DNA from: an uncultured Desulfobacterium sp.
Lineage (GTDB): Bacteria; Desulfobacterota; DSM-4660; Desulfatiglandales; Desulfatiglandaceae
NCBI GenBank assembly: GCA_900258555.1
Contig: LT984854.1
Location: 2,301,066-2,365,065, forward strand
DNA: 64,000 nucleotides
Direction: 5' to 3'
Numbering within the stretch: position 1 is the stretch's first letter; every line of letters begins with the position of its first letter. Made by a program: the position numbers and the translations under genes. Under the pieces are notes generated by a model. The model was given only the letters and a program-made list of their open reading frames with translations, did not search any database and was not told the DNA's origin. Shown here piece after piece: positions 33,908 through 43,977 of the stretch.

Positions 33908-35251
33908 CTAATCTTCCCGTTTAAACAATGCTGCAAAAAAGCCGTCCATCCCATCAGTATCGGGAATGGCCTTAAAAAAACCTTGTCCGTCAATTAAGTT
34001 GCGCGCAAATTCAGGCGCATGAGATCTTAGATCCACCTGGACCATCCCCCTGTTTGCATCCAGAAACGCCCCTGCAACTTCTTCATTTTCTTCCCTGGAT
34101 AGGGTACAGGTCACATAGAGCATATAGCCGCCCTTTCGAAGGAGTCTCCCCGCATGGTTCAAAATTTTTTTCTGCAACATAGCAAGTCTGGTAATATCTG
34201 CTTCATCCCTTGCCCACTTAATATCAGGGTGTCTTGATATGACGCCCAAACCTGAGCATGGCCCATCTACCATTATCTTGTCAAATGAACTCCTGAAATA
34301 CATGCCCGCGCCGGCATCTGCGACCACGGCCCTGATGCAACCGACTCCAAGCCGGCGCGAGTTGTCTGAAAGCCTCCTAAGCCTATGGCCGCTTATATCA
34401 ACAGAGACTATTATTCCCTTATCTTCCATAAGCGCCGCCATATGGGACGATTTTCCCCCAAGACCTGCACACATATCCGCTACTTTCTCACCCTTGCCGG
34501 GAAAAAGGAGGTGTGAACATATCTGAGCCGCCTCACCCTGAACCTGGAACATACCCATTTCAAAGGCCTTGAGTTCGGTTACAGCCCCCTTTAGCCCGCA
34601 GAGCCTGATACCCTCAGGCGAATAAGGGGTAGGCGTTGCATCCACCCCCTCCTCCTTTAACATTTGAATCAGTCCCTGACGGTCTACTGCCAGGGTATTT
34701 GTCCTGACAACCATGTCAGGGATGTGATTCTGCGCCTCCATGATCCGGACGGCACGATCAAGTTGAAACTCCCTTGCCCACTTATTTACCAGCCATAAAG
34801 GGTATGAGTTGACAACCGAGAGATATTGGGCGGGATCATCGTCCCGACCTGGAAATTGAATCTGATTTTTATTGCGAGTGACATGCCTTAGGATGCCGTT
34901 TACAAACCCCGCTGTGTGACCCCTTCCTGTAACCTTTGCCTGTTTTACCGCCTCATTGACAACAGCAGATTCCGGCACCCTGTCCATAAAAAAAACCTGG
35001 CAGAGGGCCATACGCAATATGTTCAGAATAGCGGATTCAATCTTTCTGAAGGGAAATCTGACAGCCTGTGCGATGATCCAGTCAAACCTGAGCCTCCATC
35101 TCAATGTCCCCTGTACCAGGGCGATGACAAAGGCCCGATCCCGAGGGTTAAGATGATGCTCGTCAAAGGCCCGCTCAATCAGCACATCCGCCAAGCCTGG
35201 TTTCTTGTCCAGGTTGTTTAACACCGCCAATGCGATATCTCTGGCATGCAT
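33908..35251 (-). CDS. rsmB: 16S rRNA (cytosine-967-C5) methyltransferase RsmB
   Basis: 447 residues. An N-terminal NusB-like helical RNA-binding domain (ARDIALAVLNNLDKK...NPRDRAFVIALVQGTLRWRL) is followed by a SAM-dependent methyltransferase: VADMCAGLGGKSSHMAALM, VSVDISGHRLRRL, IMVDGPCSGLGVISRHPDIK and the second catalytic Cys in YVTCTLSREENEEV. It methylates C967 of 16S rRNA. Length and motif order are normal. It lies between DUF116 and rpe, as in many Desulfobacterota. Confidence 0.95.
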   Translation of the reverse strand: MHARDIALAVLNNLDKKPGLADVLIERAFDEHHLNPRDRAFVIALVQGTLRWRLRFDWIIAQAVRFPFRKIESAILNILRMALCQVFFMDRVPESAVVNEAVKQAKVTGRGHTAGFVNGILRHVTRNKNQIQFPGRDDDPAQYLSVVNSYPLWLVNKWAREFQLDRAVRIMEAQNHIPDMVVRTNTLAVDRQGLIQMLKEEGVDATPTPYSPEGIRLCGLKGAVTELKAFEMGMFQVQGEAAQICSHLLFPGKGEKVADMCAGLGGKSSHMAALMEDKGIIVSVDISGHRLRRLSDNSRRLGVGCIRAVVADAGAGMYFRSSFDKIMVDGPCSGLGVISRHPDIKWARDEADITRLAMLQKKILNHAGRLLRKGGYMLYVTCTLSREENEEVAGAFLDANRGMVQVDLRSHAPEFARNLIDGQGFFKAIPDTDGMDGFFAALFKRED

Positions 35252-35259
35252 TAATCAAC

Positions 35260-36066
35260 TCAATCCACCTTACAGTCCAAAAAGGTGCTGATCCCCTTTT
35301 TAACCAGATTGATGTCTATATCTGTGTCATAACAGGGGCCAAAAGGTCGCTGGTTCAGTATACCGAAGACAGGGATGGGATAGCTGTGCTGTATCCCGCT
35401 GGTAAGGTCCTGTTCGCAGGCGACCCCGATAATCACCTCTGATTTTCTCTCCGACACTATCTTTCTTGCCAGGGTCCCGCCGGTAGCAACGAATGTGGGT
35501 ATGTTATATTTGTGTGCAAGCTCTACAAGGTCTTTTATCTTACATTTCCCGCAGCCCTTACAGTTATTGACGTCTCCGGTGATTCTCAAGGTGCACTCAT
35601 GATTCTGAAGACAGTGCGGCACTAAAAGTAGCAGTTTTTCAGGGCTAACCTTCTTTGCCTCTGCAAGAACAAGGCGATTATTTACTGCCACAAATGACCT
35701 CCTGATCTCCTTGGTGCTGACCCCTATAAATCTCCCGACCACCACCAGCAGAGGAAACAGTATCCTGATGACCACTCCCCTTATCTTTCGGTTGAAGAAG
35801 AGATTTTTGCCTCTGACAATGGTAAAGACAAGGGTCAATGCCCCTCCAAGCCCGAAGAGCACGATACAGCCGAAAACAACAGCCAATATGAACGGCAAAT
35901 CCTGGTGTATATTGGTCAGCCCAATGTAAGGGATCCACCAGAGTATAAATGCAAGGCCGGTGAGCACAATACAGGCAAGGAGCAGCAGCGCGATAAACAG
36001 TCCCTTTTTTGGGGGCGTAACCATATCGTCCTTTCTGTCTATGGACATGTCCGCAGATATGTTCAT
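35260..36066 (-). CDS. DUF116 membrane protein
   Basis: 268 residues. Two transmembrane helices near the N-terminus (LFIALLLLACIVLTGLAFIL; ILAVVFGCIVLFGLGGALTL) precede a cytosolic DUF116 domain. Cysteines VPHCLQNHECTLRI and NNCKGCGKCKIKDL look like Fe-S or zinc ligands, and IIGVACEQDLTSGIQHSYPIPVF is the family's conserved block. Function unknown; the gene is regularly linked to fmt and rsmB. Its start overlaps the fmt stop by 4 bases (ATGA). Confidence 0.88.
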   Translation of the reverse strand: MNISADMSIDRKDDMVTPPKKGLFIALLLLACIVLTGLAFILWWIPYIGLTNIHQDLPFILAVVFGCIVLFGLGGALTLVFTIVRGKNLFFNRKIRGVVIRILFPLLVVVGRFIGVSTKEIRRSFVAVNNRLVLAEAKKVSPEKLLLLVPHCLQNHECTLRITGDVNNCKGCGKCKIKDLVELAHKYNIPTFVATGGTLARKIVSERKSEVIIGVACEQDLTSGIQHSYPIPVFGILNQRPFGPCYDTDIDINLVKKGISTFLDCKVD

Positions 36067-37031
36067 CCCAGCACCGCATCTTTATTAAAAGGAAAGCCCA
36101 TGAGAAACTCCCTTGCCGGGAGCCTCTTCTTTCCCTGGGCCTGTAACTGCCTTATAAGCACCACGCCTTTTGCGGTTTCCACTTCAAGCCCGTCTTTTGA
36201 GCAGCCAAGGACTTTTCCGGGAACGCCATCGCTGTACTTTTCATCCAGGATCCTGGCTGAAAACAGTTTAATCTCTTTTCCATTCAGCATGGTATATGCC
36301 CCCGGCACCGGGTCAAGCGCCCTTATCAGTGAGGATATGGCCGCTGCCGGTTGATCCCATTTTACAAGGGTCATGTTTCGGTCAATCTTCGGGGCATAGG
36401 TGGCCTCCGTTTCATCCTGCGGAGTCTCGAAAAGGCTGCCATCAGAAAGGCCTTCGAGGGCATTTATCAGAAGATTACCAGATAGTTGAGAAAGCCTGTC
36501 ATGAAGTTCTCCTGCGGTCTCATCATGAAGGATGGCAACTTCCTCCTGAAGGACAATAGGGCCGCTGTCCAGCCCTTGTTCCATTCTCATCGCTGTTAGA
36601 CCTGTATGATCTTCACCATTAAAGATTGCCCGCTGGATAGGGGCGGCCCCGCGATATTTGGGCAAAAGAGAGGCGTGTATATTCAGCGATCCCCATGAGG
36701 GGATATCCAAAAAGATCTTTTTTAGTATCTGACCGAAGGCTACAATTATACAGATATCAGGGGACAAGGGCCTTATGGACGCGCAAAATTCCTCATCAGA
36801 CACCATCTCTGGTTGAAATAGCTTCAGTCCATACCCAATTGCCGCCTGTTTTATGGGCGATGACACTATATGCCTGCCTCGCCCCTTTGGTCGGTCTGGT
36901 TGAGTAACCACTGCAAGGATATTATGGCCGCTGTCAACAAGAGCCCTAAGGGAGGGCACGGCAAACTCCGGAGTACCCATAAAGATGATCCGCGGCCGTT
37001 CGGGCAGTTTTTCTCTAGGCTGGTGTTTCAC
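36063..37031 (-). CDS. fmt: Methionyl-tRNA formyltransferase
   Basis: Formylates initiator Met-tRNA using 10-formyl-THF. Signatures: RIIFMGTPEFAVPSLRALVD, VTQPDRPKGRG, DICIIVAFGQILKK, NIHASLLPKYRGAAPIQRAI (catalytic Asn/His) and EGLDSGPIVLQEEV with the C-terminal OB domain (LFSARILDEKYSDG). The frame is open to TTG 37097, which would overlap def by 83 bases and has no ribosome site; I take GTG 37031 (AAGGA upstream, 17-base overlap with def). About 322 residues, close to normal. Confidence 0.95.
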   Translation of the reverse strand: MKHQPREKLPERPRIIFMGTPEFAVPSLRALVDSGHNILAVVTQPDRPKGRGRHIVSSPIKQAAIGYGLKLFQPEMVSDEEFCASIRPLSPDICIIVAFGQILKKIFLDIPSWGSLNIHASLLPKYRGAAPIQRAIFNGEDHTGLTAMRMEQGLDSGPIVLQEEVAILHDETAGELHDRLSQLSGNLLINALEGLSDGSLFETPQDETEATYAPKIDRNMTLVKWDQPAAAISSLIRALDPVPGAYTMLNGKEIKLFSARILDEKYSDGVPGKVLGCSKDGLEVETAKGVVLIRQLQAQGKKRLPAREFLMGFPFNKDAVLG

Positions 37032-37524
37032 TTTCCTTAAGTCTTTTTTTGAGCCTTTTTTTGTATAATGACCTTTTAAGGCTGCTGATATGGTCAATAA
37101 AAAGGACGCCGTTAAGGTGGTCTATCTCGTGTTGGAGGCAGATGGCCTTTAGATCTTCCGCTTCAATCTCAACCACATTTCCGTTCCTGTCCAGCCCCCT
37201 TGCCCTTATGTAGGAGGCCCTGGTGACATCTGCCGCATAATCAACGACACTTAGGCATGCCTCCTCAGCACATATCTTGCCATCTGAAACAATGATTTCG
37301 GGGTTGACCAATACTTCAGGCACACCTTTTTTCTCCTTGGGAAATGCTTCAAAGACTATTACTCTCTTCAGCGCGCCGACCTGATTGGCGGCTAATCCAA
37401 TGCCAGGTGCCGCATACATGGTCTCGATCATATTATCAATTAGTTCCTGTATACCATTATCAATTTTTTCCACCGGTTCAGCGTGCGCCCTTAATACCGG
37501 ATCAGGGTAAGTATATATCTTCAT
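37015..37524 (-). CDS. def: Peptide deformylase
   Basis: Removes the formyl group from nascent proteins; pairs functionally with the adjacent fmt. Motif 1 GIGLAANQVG, motif 3 CLQHEIDHLNG (metal His residues) are standard. Motif 2, usually EGCLS, reads EEACLS (Gly replaced by Ala; the metal Cys is kept). About 169 residues from ATG 37524; TTG 37536 is in frame. The residue change is seen occasionally in the family and I expect an active enzyme. Confidence 0.95.
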   Translation of the reverse strand: MKIYTYPDPVLRAHAEPVEKIDNGIQELIDNMIETMYAAPGIGLAANQVGALKRVIVFEAFPKEKKGVPEVLVNPEIIVSDGKICAEEACLSVVDYAADVTRASYIRARGLDRNGNVVEIEAEDLKAICLQHEIDHLNGVLFIDHISSLKRSLYKKRLKKRLKESETPA

Positions 37525-37655
37525 TTTCAGAAACAATCCTTTTATAAAAACATATTAGTTGATATTAATAGCTCCGGCACAAGAAATCAAGCAGATACAC
37601 CCACCAAAACCTGCTTGACTTTTCAAGGGCATAAACCTATTCAAAGGACTTTAAA

Positions 37656-37695
37656 ATAATTGTTAATTTTGAATTTTTAATGTTGAATTATTGGT
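37656..37695. repeat. Degenerate A/T repeat
   Basis: TTGTTAATTTTGAATTTTTA then ATGTTGAATTATTGG: short near-repeats of TTGAATTTTTAAT, in the gap before the HD gene. Same style as other tracts in the window. Confidence 0.35.
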
Positions 37696-37788
37696 TGTGG
37701 ATATTAGATTCTGGCCTTCAGCATCTACCCTGCCACAAATATAGGAACATAATTTGCATAGCTTGAATTGCGTCATGGAGAGACCTTA

Positions 37789-38376
37789 ATGAAGAGGCTT
37801 GTGGAATTTCTGTTTGAAGTGGGCATGCTCAAGAAGACCCCGCGCACAGGTTATCAGTTTCTTGGCTCAGGGGGGGAGTCAGTGGCGGACCATTCGTTCA
37901 GGACCGCTGTTATTGGTTATGCATTGGCATCGCGTCTCCCGAATGCGGATCGAATGAAGGTGGTCTTAATGTGCCTTTTTCATGATTTTCCTGAGGCAAG
38001 GACCGGAGACCATAATTATGTTAACAAGAAATATGTGACTGCAGATGAAAAACGCGCCCTCAGAGATCAGTTGAAAGATCTCCCTTTTGCCAGGGAAGTG
38101 ATAAGGCTTGCAGATGAATTCAATGAAGACAAGACCCTTGAAGCGCAACTTGCCAGAGATGCGGATCAACTGGATCTGATCCTTGAACTTAAAGAGCAAC
38201 TGGATTTCGGTAACCCTAATGCCAAGGATTGGCTGAATTTCGCACTGGAAAGGCTTGTAATGGAAGATGCCAAGGAAATGGCCGGCGAAATCATGGAAAC
38301 AGACTGTACCAGTTGGTGGTTCGACAAAAAGACAGACTGGTGGGTCAATGGTTCGAGAAACAAAAATCGAGATTAG
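37789..38376 (+). CDS. HD-domain hydrolase (YfbR/HDDC2-like)
   Basis: 195 residues from ATG 37789 (GGAGAG site); a TTG at 37768 is in frame without support. HD metal motifs: SVADHSFRTAVIGYAL (His), CLFHDFPEARTGDH (His-Asp), and ARDADQLDLILELKEQ (distal Asp). This matches the HDDC2/YfbR branch, 5'-deoxynucleotidases that hydrolyse deoxynucleoside monophosphates; the exact substrate is inferred from family. A TonB-like gene follows after 13 bases. Confidence 0.88.
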   Translation: MKRLVEFLFEVGMLKKTPRTGYQFLGSGGESVADHSFRTAVIGYALASRLPNADRMKVVLMCLFHDFPEARTGDHNYVNKKYVTADEKRALRDQLKDLPFAREVIRLADEFNEDKTLEAQLARDADQLDLILELKEQLDFGNPNAKDWLNFALERLVMEDAKEMAGEIMETDCTSWWFDKKTDWWVNGSRNKNRD

Positions 38377-38389
38377 CAGGGCGATTACA

Positions 38390-38980
38390 ATGAAGACAGC
38401 TCCGGTGATGAAAGGCAGTCTTTTCATTTCACTGCTCTTTCACTGCCTTCTTCTCATCAGCTTACAAAAGACATTTCATATCAACTGGATAAAGGAACCG
38501 TTGCGTGTCTATCATGTCGAAATGATCAGGCTCCCCGTTGATGAGCTTGATAAGGATGGTGCAGGCAATCGTCTTTCAAAGAATATGACCAAGGAGGAAC
38601 ATAATGAAAACACAGAGGATACTATCTCCCTGGATACGAAGGACTCCAGGTATACATCATATGCCAAGATCATAAAATCCAGGCTGATGCAGAACTGGAA
38701 ATACCCAAAGGAGGCATGGGAAAACCTGATTGAGGGAGAAATAACCATACTTTTCAGCATTGACAGACAGGGAGGACTCTTGGACTTAACCATCATGGAA
38801 CCTTCCCGGTATGAAATCCTGGACAATGAAACTACCCATACCATCAGGACTTCAGCTCCCTTCCCTCCCTTTCCAGGCTCTGTAACAGTCAAAAAATTAA
38901 ATATCAGGGCAAACTTTTCTTACAGACTCGGGGCAAAAAGGCAGGTGTCGAATGAATCTATTCAAAGGAATCAGCTATAA
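38390..38980 (+). CDS. TonB-like energy transducer protein
   Basis: About 196 residues from ATG 38390; the frame is open to 38267, but that part overlaps the HD gene. A single N-terminal membrane helix (LFISLLFHCLLLISLQ) is followed by a periplasmic linker rich in N, E, D and T, without the usual proline repeats, and a TonB C-terminal domain: YAKIIKSRLMQNWKYPKEAW, GEITILFSIDRQGGLLDLTI, and APFPPFPG. It would transduce proton-motive force to outer-membrane receptors, or act as a TolA-like protein. No ExbBD or receptor genes are near. Confidence 0.82.
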   Translation: MKTAPVMKGSLFISLLFHCLLLISLQKTFHINWIKEPLRVYHVEMIRLPVDELDKDGAGNRLSKNMTKEEHNENTEDTISLDTKDSRYTSYAKIIKSRLMQNWKYPKEAWENLIEGEITILFSIDRQGGLLDLTIMEPSRYEILDNETTHTIRTSAPFPPFPGSVTVKKLNIRANFSYRLGAKRQVSNESIQRNQL

Positions 38981-39701
38981 CCTTCGTGGGCTCTTAATCG
39001 GATTAAAGACCCCGAAACTACTGTTCTGGGGCCTGGTGCGGCTGCTTGTTATAATTATCATTACGATTATCTCAGCCACCGTCATCCTTTCCTTTCATCA
39101 GGAAATCATGAATGCATTGTGGCAAAAGCCTGGCAGTAATTGGGTCCTCTGGCTGTGGTATATTCTGTCATGGCTGCTTTCTTTCATTCTTGTGGGAATC
39201 TCCGCCCTGATCTCCTTTTTGATTTCACAGGTCCTGTTCAGCGTGCTTATCATGGATTACATGTCCCGTATAACGGAAATCAAGATCACAGGGTCAATCA
39301 AAGAACCTGAGAAGATCTCAGTTGCAAGGCTGTTTGTCTACCTGATCAGACAGGAGATTCCACGGGCGATAATCCCAGTGACCTTTTCCCTGGTGCTCAT
39401 GATAGGAGGGCTTACCCCATTAGGACCGCTATTGGCGATCATATCCAGTTGTATGGCCGCTGTGTTTCTTGCGTGGGATAATACAGACCTAGTGCCGGCC
39501 AGAAGACTTGTGAGTTTCAAAAATCGTCTAAGATTCCTGCGGAAAAACGTTTTGTTTCATTTGGGTTTTGGTCTTCTCTTCTTGATTCCTGTAGTAAACA
39601 TCCTGTTTTTGTCCTTTGCTCCCATAGGTGCAACCATCTATCACCTCGAAAACAAGAATGTTGAAGAAATCGGGATCAATAATTCTTCCCAAGCTCAATA
39701 G
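38952..39701 (+). CDS. EI24-domain membrane protein
   Basis: 249 residues, with about five to six transmembrane helices (LLVIIIITIISATVIL; VLWLWYILSWLLSFILV; IPVTFSLVLMIGGLTPLGPL; LFLIPVVNILFLSFAPIGAT). The end LSFAPIGATIYHL matches the EI24 family (PF07264), which includes the sulfate transporter-related CysZ. Substrate not known here. Its start overlaps the TonB-like gene by 29 bases, and its end overlaps the convergent proC by 26 bases. Confidence 0.8.
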   Translation: MNLFKGISYNLRGLLIGLKTPKLLFWGLVRLLVIIIITIISATVILSFHQEIMNALWQKPGSNWVLWLWYILSWLLSFILVGISALISFLISQVLFSVLIMDYMSRITEIKITGSIKEPEKISVARLFVYLIRQEIPRAIIPVTFSLVLMIGGLTPLGPLLAIISSCMAAVFLAWDNTDLVPARRLVSFKNRLRFLRKNVLFHLGFGLLFLIPVVNILFLSFAPIGATIYHLENKNVEEIGINNSSQAQ

Positions 39702-40494
39702 ACCTGCGGCATGCGGCCTGAACCGCTTTAATCGTCATATCTGCAAGACCCAACTTGTCAAATGCTGCAAGGCCTTCAGCCGTTGTGCCGCCTGGAGAGG
39801 TGACCATTTCCCTTAAACTTGCCAGTGATTGCCCTGATTCTCTTGCAAGGCACGCCGCACCCAGGAAGGTCTCCACAACAAGGTCAAGTGCTGCTTTACC
39901 TTCAAGCCCTACCGCCACCCCGGCATCCACCATGCATTCCATTATCCTGAAAACATAGCCCGGCCCACTCCCGGACACGGCTGTCACCGCATCCATCATT
40001 TGTTCATTAACATCTACGGTTTTACCTACCGAATTAAAGATCTCCCTGGCCAACGCCAGGTGATCCGGCCCGGCCCATTTTCCCGCGGCCAAGGCACTGA
40101 CGCCTTTTTGCACCAGGGCCGGAGTATTCGGCATAACACGGATGAGCGCTATATCCTTGCCGATAATCTGCTGAATCATTGAAAGCGGGATTCCTGCTGC
40201 TATTGATATTAACAGGTGGTCATCACGAACTTCCCCCTTTATTTCTTCAAGGACATCCCGGAGGTTTTGTGGCTTTACAGAAAGAACAACGATGGAACAC
40301 CGTTGCATCAATTCCCCATTTGAGGCGCAACACGTCAAACCGAATTGTTCTGATACTTTTTTTACAGCCGCATCCACTTTATCAGAGGCGAGGATCTGTT
40401 CTCTATCATAAACTCCACTATTAAGAAGCCCCTTTATCAAGGCGGTGGCCATATTGCCTGCGCCTATAAAACCGATCTTTTGTCTTTCAGTCAT
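39676..40494 (-). CDS. proC: Pyrroline-5-carboxylate reductase
   Basis: Last step of proline synthesis: NAD(P)H-dependent reduction of pyrroline-5-carboxylate. Rossmann start KIGFIGAGNMATALIKGLL, then VLSVKPQNL, LISIAAGIPLS, RVMPNTPALVQKG, VTAVSGSGPGYVF and the C-terminal MVTSPGGTTAEGLAAFD. About 272 residues from ATG 40494 (AGGGG site); the frame is open to 40557. It converges on the EI24 gene with a 26-base overlap of coding ends, an unusual but harmless arrangement. Confidence 0.96.
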   Translation of the reverse strand: MTERQKIGFIGAGNMATALIKGLLNSGVYDREQILASDKVDAAVKKVSEQFGLTCCASNGELMQRCSIVVLSVKPQNLRDVLEEIKGEVRDDHLLISIAAGIPLSMIQQIIGKDIALIRVMPNTPALVQKGVSALAAGKWAGPDHLALAREIFNSVGKTVDVNEQMMDAVTAVSGSGPGYVFRIMECMVDAGVAVGLEGKAALDLVVETFLGAACLARESGQSLASLREMVTSPGGTTAEGLAAFDKLGLADMTIKAVQAACRRSIELGKNY

Positions 40495-40757
40495 CGTCAG
40501 CACCCCTTTGCTAGTATGATTGCTAAGAACCATATCATCATATAGACGAATATGCAAAGGACATCGTGGCTACACATCAATCAGGAGGCAGAATTACTAA
40601 ACGATAATCCTTGACGCACTTTTCTTTTTGTGATAGGCAATCCAATCCACGATAAAAGCCAAATAATCTGGCTAGTTATTATAGATTAGAAAGGGGAAAA
40701 TCCCCTGTTGGGCACAAAAAATCTTTAACTTATTAAAAACTAAGGAGGATTAGATTC

Positions 40758-42521
40758 ATGGCTTACAATGCAGTAGAAATGGCTGACTGGCAGATCTCCG
40801 AGGCAGCAGAAGTTAATATGCCTACGCCGGATGAGTGGAGAGAAAAACTCGGCCTTCAAAAAGACGAGATGCTGCCCATGGGCAGACTGGCCAAGATTGA
40901 CTTTCTAAAGGTAATAGACCGATTGAAAAATAAACCGGATGGAAAATATATCGAGGTAACTGCCATAACCCCGACACCTTTGGGGGAAGGAAAAAGCACG
41001 ACATCATGCGGTCTGATGGAGGGTCTGGGAAAACGAAACAAGAGTGTAGGCGGCGCATTGAGGCAGCCTTCCGGTGGTCCCACCATGAACGTAAAGGGTA
41101 CTGCCGCAGGCGGCGGAAACTCGCTCTTGATCCCCATGACCGAGTTTTCCCTTGGGCTCACCGGCGACATCAACGACATCATGAACGCCCACAACCTGGC
41201 CATGGTAGCCTTGACCGCCCGCATGCAGCATGAGCGCAATTACAATGACGAGCAGCTAAAGCGCCTGACCGGTATGCGCAGACTGGATGTTGATCCCACA
41301 CGTGTTGAGATGGGCTGGATCATGGATTTCTGCGCCCAGTCCCTTAGAAACATCATAATAGGCATTGGCGGCAGAAACGACGGCTTTACCATGCAATCCA
41401 AATTCGGTATTGCCGTGGGTTCGGAATGTATGGCCATTCTGGCTGTAATCAGGGACCTGGCAGACCTGAAAAAACGGTTGAATGATATCACGGTTGCCTT
41501 TGATAAGAGCGGCAAACCGGTTACCACCGGCGACCTCGAGGTGGGAAACGCCATGACCGCATTTATGCGAAACACTATTAACCCCACCCTGATGTGCACA
41601 GCAGAATACAATCCGTGCTTTGTACACGCAGGCCCATTCGCCAATATCGCTGTCGGCCAGTCCTCGATCATCGCCGACAGGGTTGGCCTAAAAATGTTCG
41701 ATTACCACGTAACAGAGAGTGGTTTTGCAGCAGACATAGGCTTTGAGAAATTCTGGAACGTCAAGTGCCGATTTAGCGGCCTGAAGCCCCACGTCTCTGT
41801 CCTTACCACCACCATCCGCGCGCTCAAGATGCACGGCGGCGGCCCAAAGGTCGTCCCGGGCATTGCACTGCCGCAGGAATACACCAAGGAGAATCTTGAG
41901 CTGGTGGAAAAAGGCTGTGAGAACATGGTCCATCACATCAAGTCCATCAGAAAGGCAGGCATCAACCCGGTTGTCTGCATCAATCGTTTTTACACGGACA
42001 CCAACGCAGAGTGCACTGTGGTCAAGAGGATTGCAGAGGCAGCAGGCGCCCGCTGTGCGGAATCCAAGCATTGGGAACTGGGCGGCGAAGGCGCCCTTGA
42101 GTTCGCAGATGCAGTTATTGATGCATGCAATGAGGGCAACGACTTCAAGTTCCTGTATCCCCTGGAGATGAAACTCCGTGACCGCGTTGCAACCATCGCC
42201 AAAGAGGTCTATGGCGCAGACGGTGTTTCCTGGAGTCCTGAGGCGGAGGCCAAGGCCAAAATGCTGGAGAGCGACCCCAAGTATGCCGACTACGCAACCA
42301 TGATGGTCAAGACCCACTTGAGCCTCTCTCATGAACCAACACTAAAGGGTGTGCCCAAGGGCTGGACCCTACCTATCCGCGACGTGCTGATCTATTCTGG
42401 CGCCAAGTTCCTCTGTCCGTGCGCCGGAACAATTAGTCTGATGCCGGGAACAGGATCAAATCCTGCACTGAGAAGAATAGATGTTGATGTCAACACCGGC
42501 AAGGTGTCAGGACTGTTCTAG
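40758..42521 (+). CDS. fhs: Formate-tetrahydrofolate ligase
   Basis: 587 residues; makes 10-formyl-THF from formate, THF and ATP, the entry of the methyl branch of the Wood-Ljungdahl pathway and a source of C1 units. P-loop [53 protein letters not shown], and the C-terminal [17 protein letters not shown]. Strong AAGGAGG site. Third positions are noticeably richer in C and G than in neighbouring genes (GGC, ATC, AAC, GCC), consistent with high expression. It is transcribed alone, with a terminator at 42547. 10-formyl-THF also feeds fmt and the AICAR transformylase in this window. Confidence 0.98.
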   Translation: MAYNAVEMADWQISEAAEVNMPTPDEWREKLGLQKDEMLPMGRLAKIDFLKVIDRLKNKPDGKYIEVTAITPTPLGEGKSTTSCGLMEGLGKRNKSVGGALRQPSGGPTMNVKGTAAGGGNSLLIPMTEFSLGLTGDINDIMNAHNLAMVALTARMQHERNYNDEQLKRLTGMRRLDVDPTRVEMGWIMDFCAQSLRNIIIGIGGRNDGFTMQSKFGIAVGSECMAILAVIRDLADLKKRLNDITVAFDKSGKPVTTGDLEVGNAMTAFMRNTINPTLMCTAEYNPCFVHAGPFANIAVGQSSIIADRVGLKMFDYHVTESGFAADIGFEKFWNVKCRFSGLKPHVSVLTTTIRALKMHGGGPKVVPGIALPQEYTKENLELVEKGCENMVHHIKSIRKAGINPVVCINRFYTDTNAECTVVKRIAEAAGARCAESKHWELGGEGALEFADAVIDACNEGNDFKFLYPLEMKLRDRVATIAKEVYGADGVSWSPEAEAKAKMLESDPKYADYATMMVKTHLSLSHEPTLKGVPKGWTLPIRDVLIYSGAKFLCPCAGTISLMPGTGSNPALRRIDVDVNTGKVSGLF

Positions 42522-42546
42522 GAAAAACAGGTACTAACCAATTCAG

Positions 42547-42575
42547 AAAGGGGCTGATTCTAAGCCCCTTTTTTG
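42547..42575 (+). terminator. Rho-independent terminator after fhs
   Basis: AAAGGGGCT (42547-42555) pairs with AGCCCCTTT (42563-42571), loop GATTCTA, in a T-run (CCCCTTTTTTGTTTTT). Confidence 0.9.
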
Positions 42576-42693
42576 TTTTTAGAATTTTGGCGATTATTGC
42601 TATATAATCTTTTGGTTAATGCACATAGATTCAGGATGGATTTCCCTGTCCAGGGCAATATAGAAGATTGGGGATTTTTTAAAAGGTAAGCTA

Positions 42694-43977
42694 ATGACTC
42701 AATTTAAAAAGGCCAGATCCGGAAACATAACTCCGGAAATCAAGATAGTGGCTGAGGCTGAACAAGTTGATGCCGCCTGGCTAGGAAACCAGGTGGCAAA
42801 AGGAAAAGCAGTAATCCCAGTCAATCCCAGACACCATAACCTTGTACCCTGCGGTATAGGAGAAGGACTTTCTGTAAAGGTAAACGCCAACATCGGAACA
42901 TCCTCTGACAGGTCTGACCTTGAAGAAGAGCTAAAAAAACTCAAGGTAGCTATTGATGCGGGTGCAGACACAGTAATGGATCTATCCACAGGAAGCAATT
43001 TAGATACCTCACGAAGGGCTATTATAAAAGAATCATCCGTTGCCATTGGTACGGTGCCCATTTATCAGGCCGTGGTAGAAGCCATTGACGACAAAGGTGG
43101 GTTGATTCACCTTACGGTTGACAAAATATTTGATGTAATTGAGCGGCAGGCGGCTGACGGGGTGGATTTTATTACAGTGCACTGCGGTCTTACAATGGCC
43201 GCACTGGAAATGCTAAAGAAACAGGGGAGGATCACTGATATTGTAAGCAGAGGCGGCGCATTTCTGACCTGCTGGATGTTGCATCATCAGAGGGAGAATC
43301 CTTTATATGAAAACTATGACAGGCTCCTGTCCATTGCCAAAAAATATGATTTGACCCTCAGCCTTGGTGACGGGTTAAGACCAGGGTGTCTGGCAGACGC
43401 CACAGACAGGGCGCAGATCCATGAACTGATAACCCTGGGTCACCTGACACAACTGGCGTGGGAAGAAGATGTCCAGGTGATGATAGAAGGCCCCGGGCAT
43501 ATGCCCATTGAGCAGATCCAGGCCAACGTACTTTTACAAAAAAAGCTATGCCATAACGCCCCATTTTATGTCCTTGGTCCCCTGGTTACTGATATCGGCA
43601 CCGGCTATGACCATGTGGTGTGCGCCATTGGCGGCGCCATTGCAGGGGCCGCAGGTGCGGATTTCCTTTGCTATGTGACCCCGGCTGAGCATCTCTGCCT
43701 GCCCAATGTTGAGGATGTAAGGGAAGGAGTCATTGTCACAAAGATCGCTGCCCACGCGGCTGATATCGCCCGCGGGAATAAGTCCGCTATAGAAAGAGAC
43801 AAAAAAATGGCGCTGGCCAGGAAAAATCTCGATTGGGATGCCCAAATAGGGCTTGCCATCTCATCTGAAAAGGCTAGGACATACCGGAAGCAAAATCCGC
43901 CTTCAGAGGATGATGTCTGCACAATGTGCGGGAAATACTGTGCGATTAAACAGGTCAGGGAATACCTTGGGAAATAA
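42694..43977 (+). CDS. thiC: Phosphomethylpyrimidine synthase ThiC
   Basis: 427 residues; converts AIR to the thiamin pyrimidine (HMP-P) as a non-canonical radical SAM enzyme. Signatures: VKVNANIGTSSD, ADTVMDLSTGSNLDTSR, DFITVHCGLTM, SRGGAFLTCWMLHH, SLGDGLRPGC, EGPGHMPIEQI, LGPLVTDIGTGYDHV and the C-terminal cluster motif CTMCGKYC (C-x2-C-x4-C). The length fits the short (bacterial-anaerobe/archaeal) ThiC form without the N-terminal extension. AAAGG site. The upstream 170 bases contain no recognisable TPP riboswitch, only the fhs terminator. No other thi gene is adjacent. Confidence 0.97.
   Translation: MTQFKKARSGNITPEIKIVAEAEQVDAAWLGNQVAKGKAVIPVNPRHHNLVPCGIGEGLSVKVNANIGTSSDRSDLEEELKKLKVAIDAGADTVMDLSTGSNLDTSRRAIIKESSVAIGTVPIYQAVVEAIDDKGGLIHLTVDKIFDVIERQAADGVDFITVHCGLTMAALEMLKKQGRITDIVSRGGAFLTCWMLHHQRENPLYENYDRLLSIAKKYDLTLSLGDGLRPGCLADATDRAQIHELITLGHLTQLAWEEDVQVMIEGPGHMPIEQIQANVLLQKKLCHNAPFYVLGPLVTDIGTGYDHVVCAIGGAIAGAAGADFLCYVTPAEHLCLPNVEDVREGVIVTKIAAHAADIARGNKSAIERDKKMALARKNLDWDAQIGLAISSEKARTYRKQNPPSEDDVCTMCGKYCAIKQVREYLGK

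Noticed and set aside
41688-42332. 214-codon frame on the minus strand within fhs
   Set aside because: Antisense shadow of a high-GC, highly biased gene; fhs on the plus strand is certain.
42522-42693. Possible TPP riboswitch ahead of thiC
   Set aside because: The conserved CTGAGA and ACCTGA-type cores are absent; only the fhs terminator is visible.
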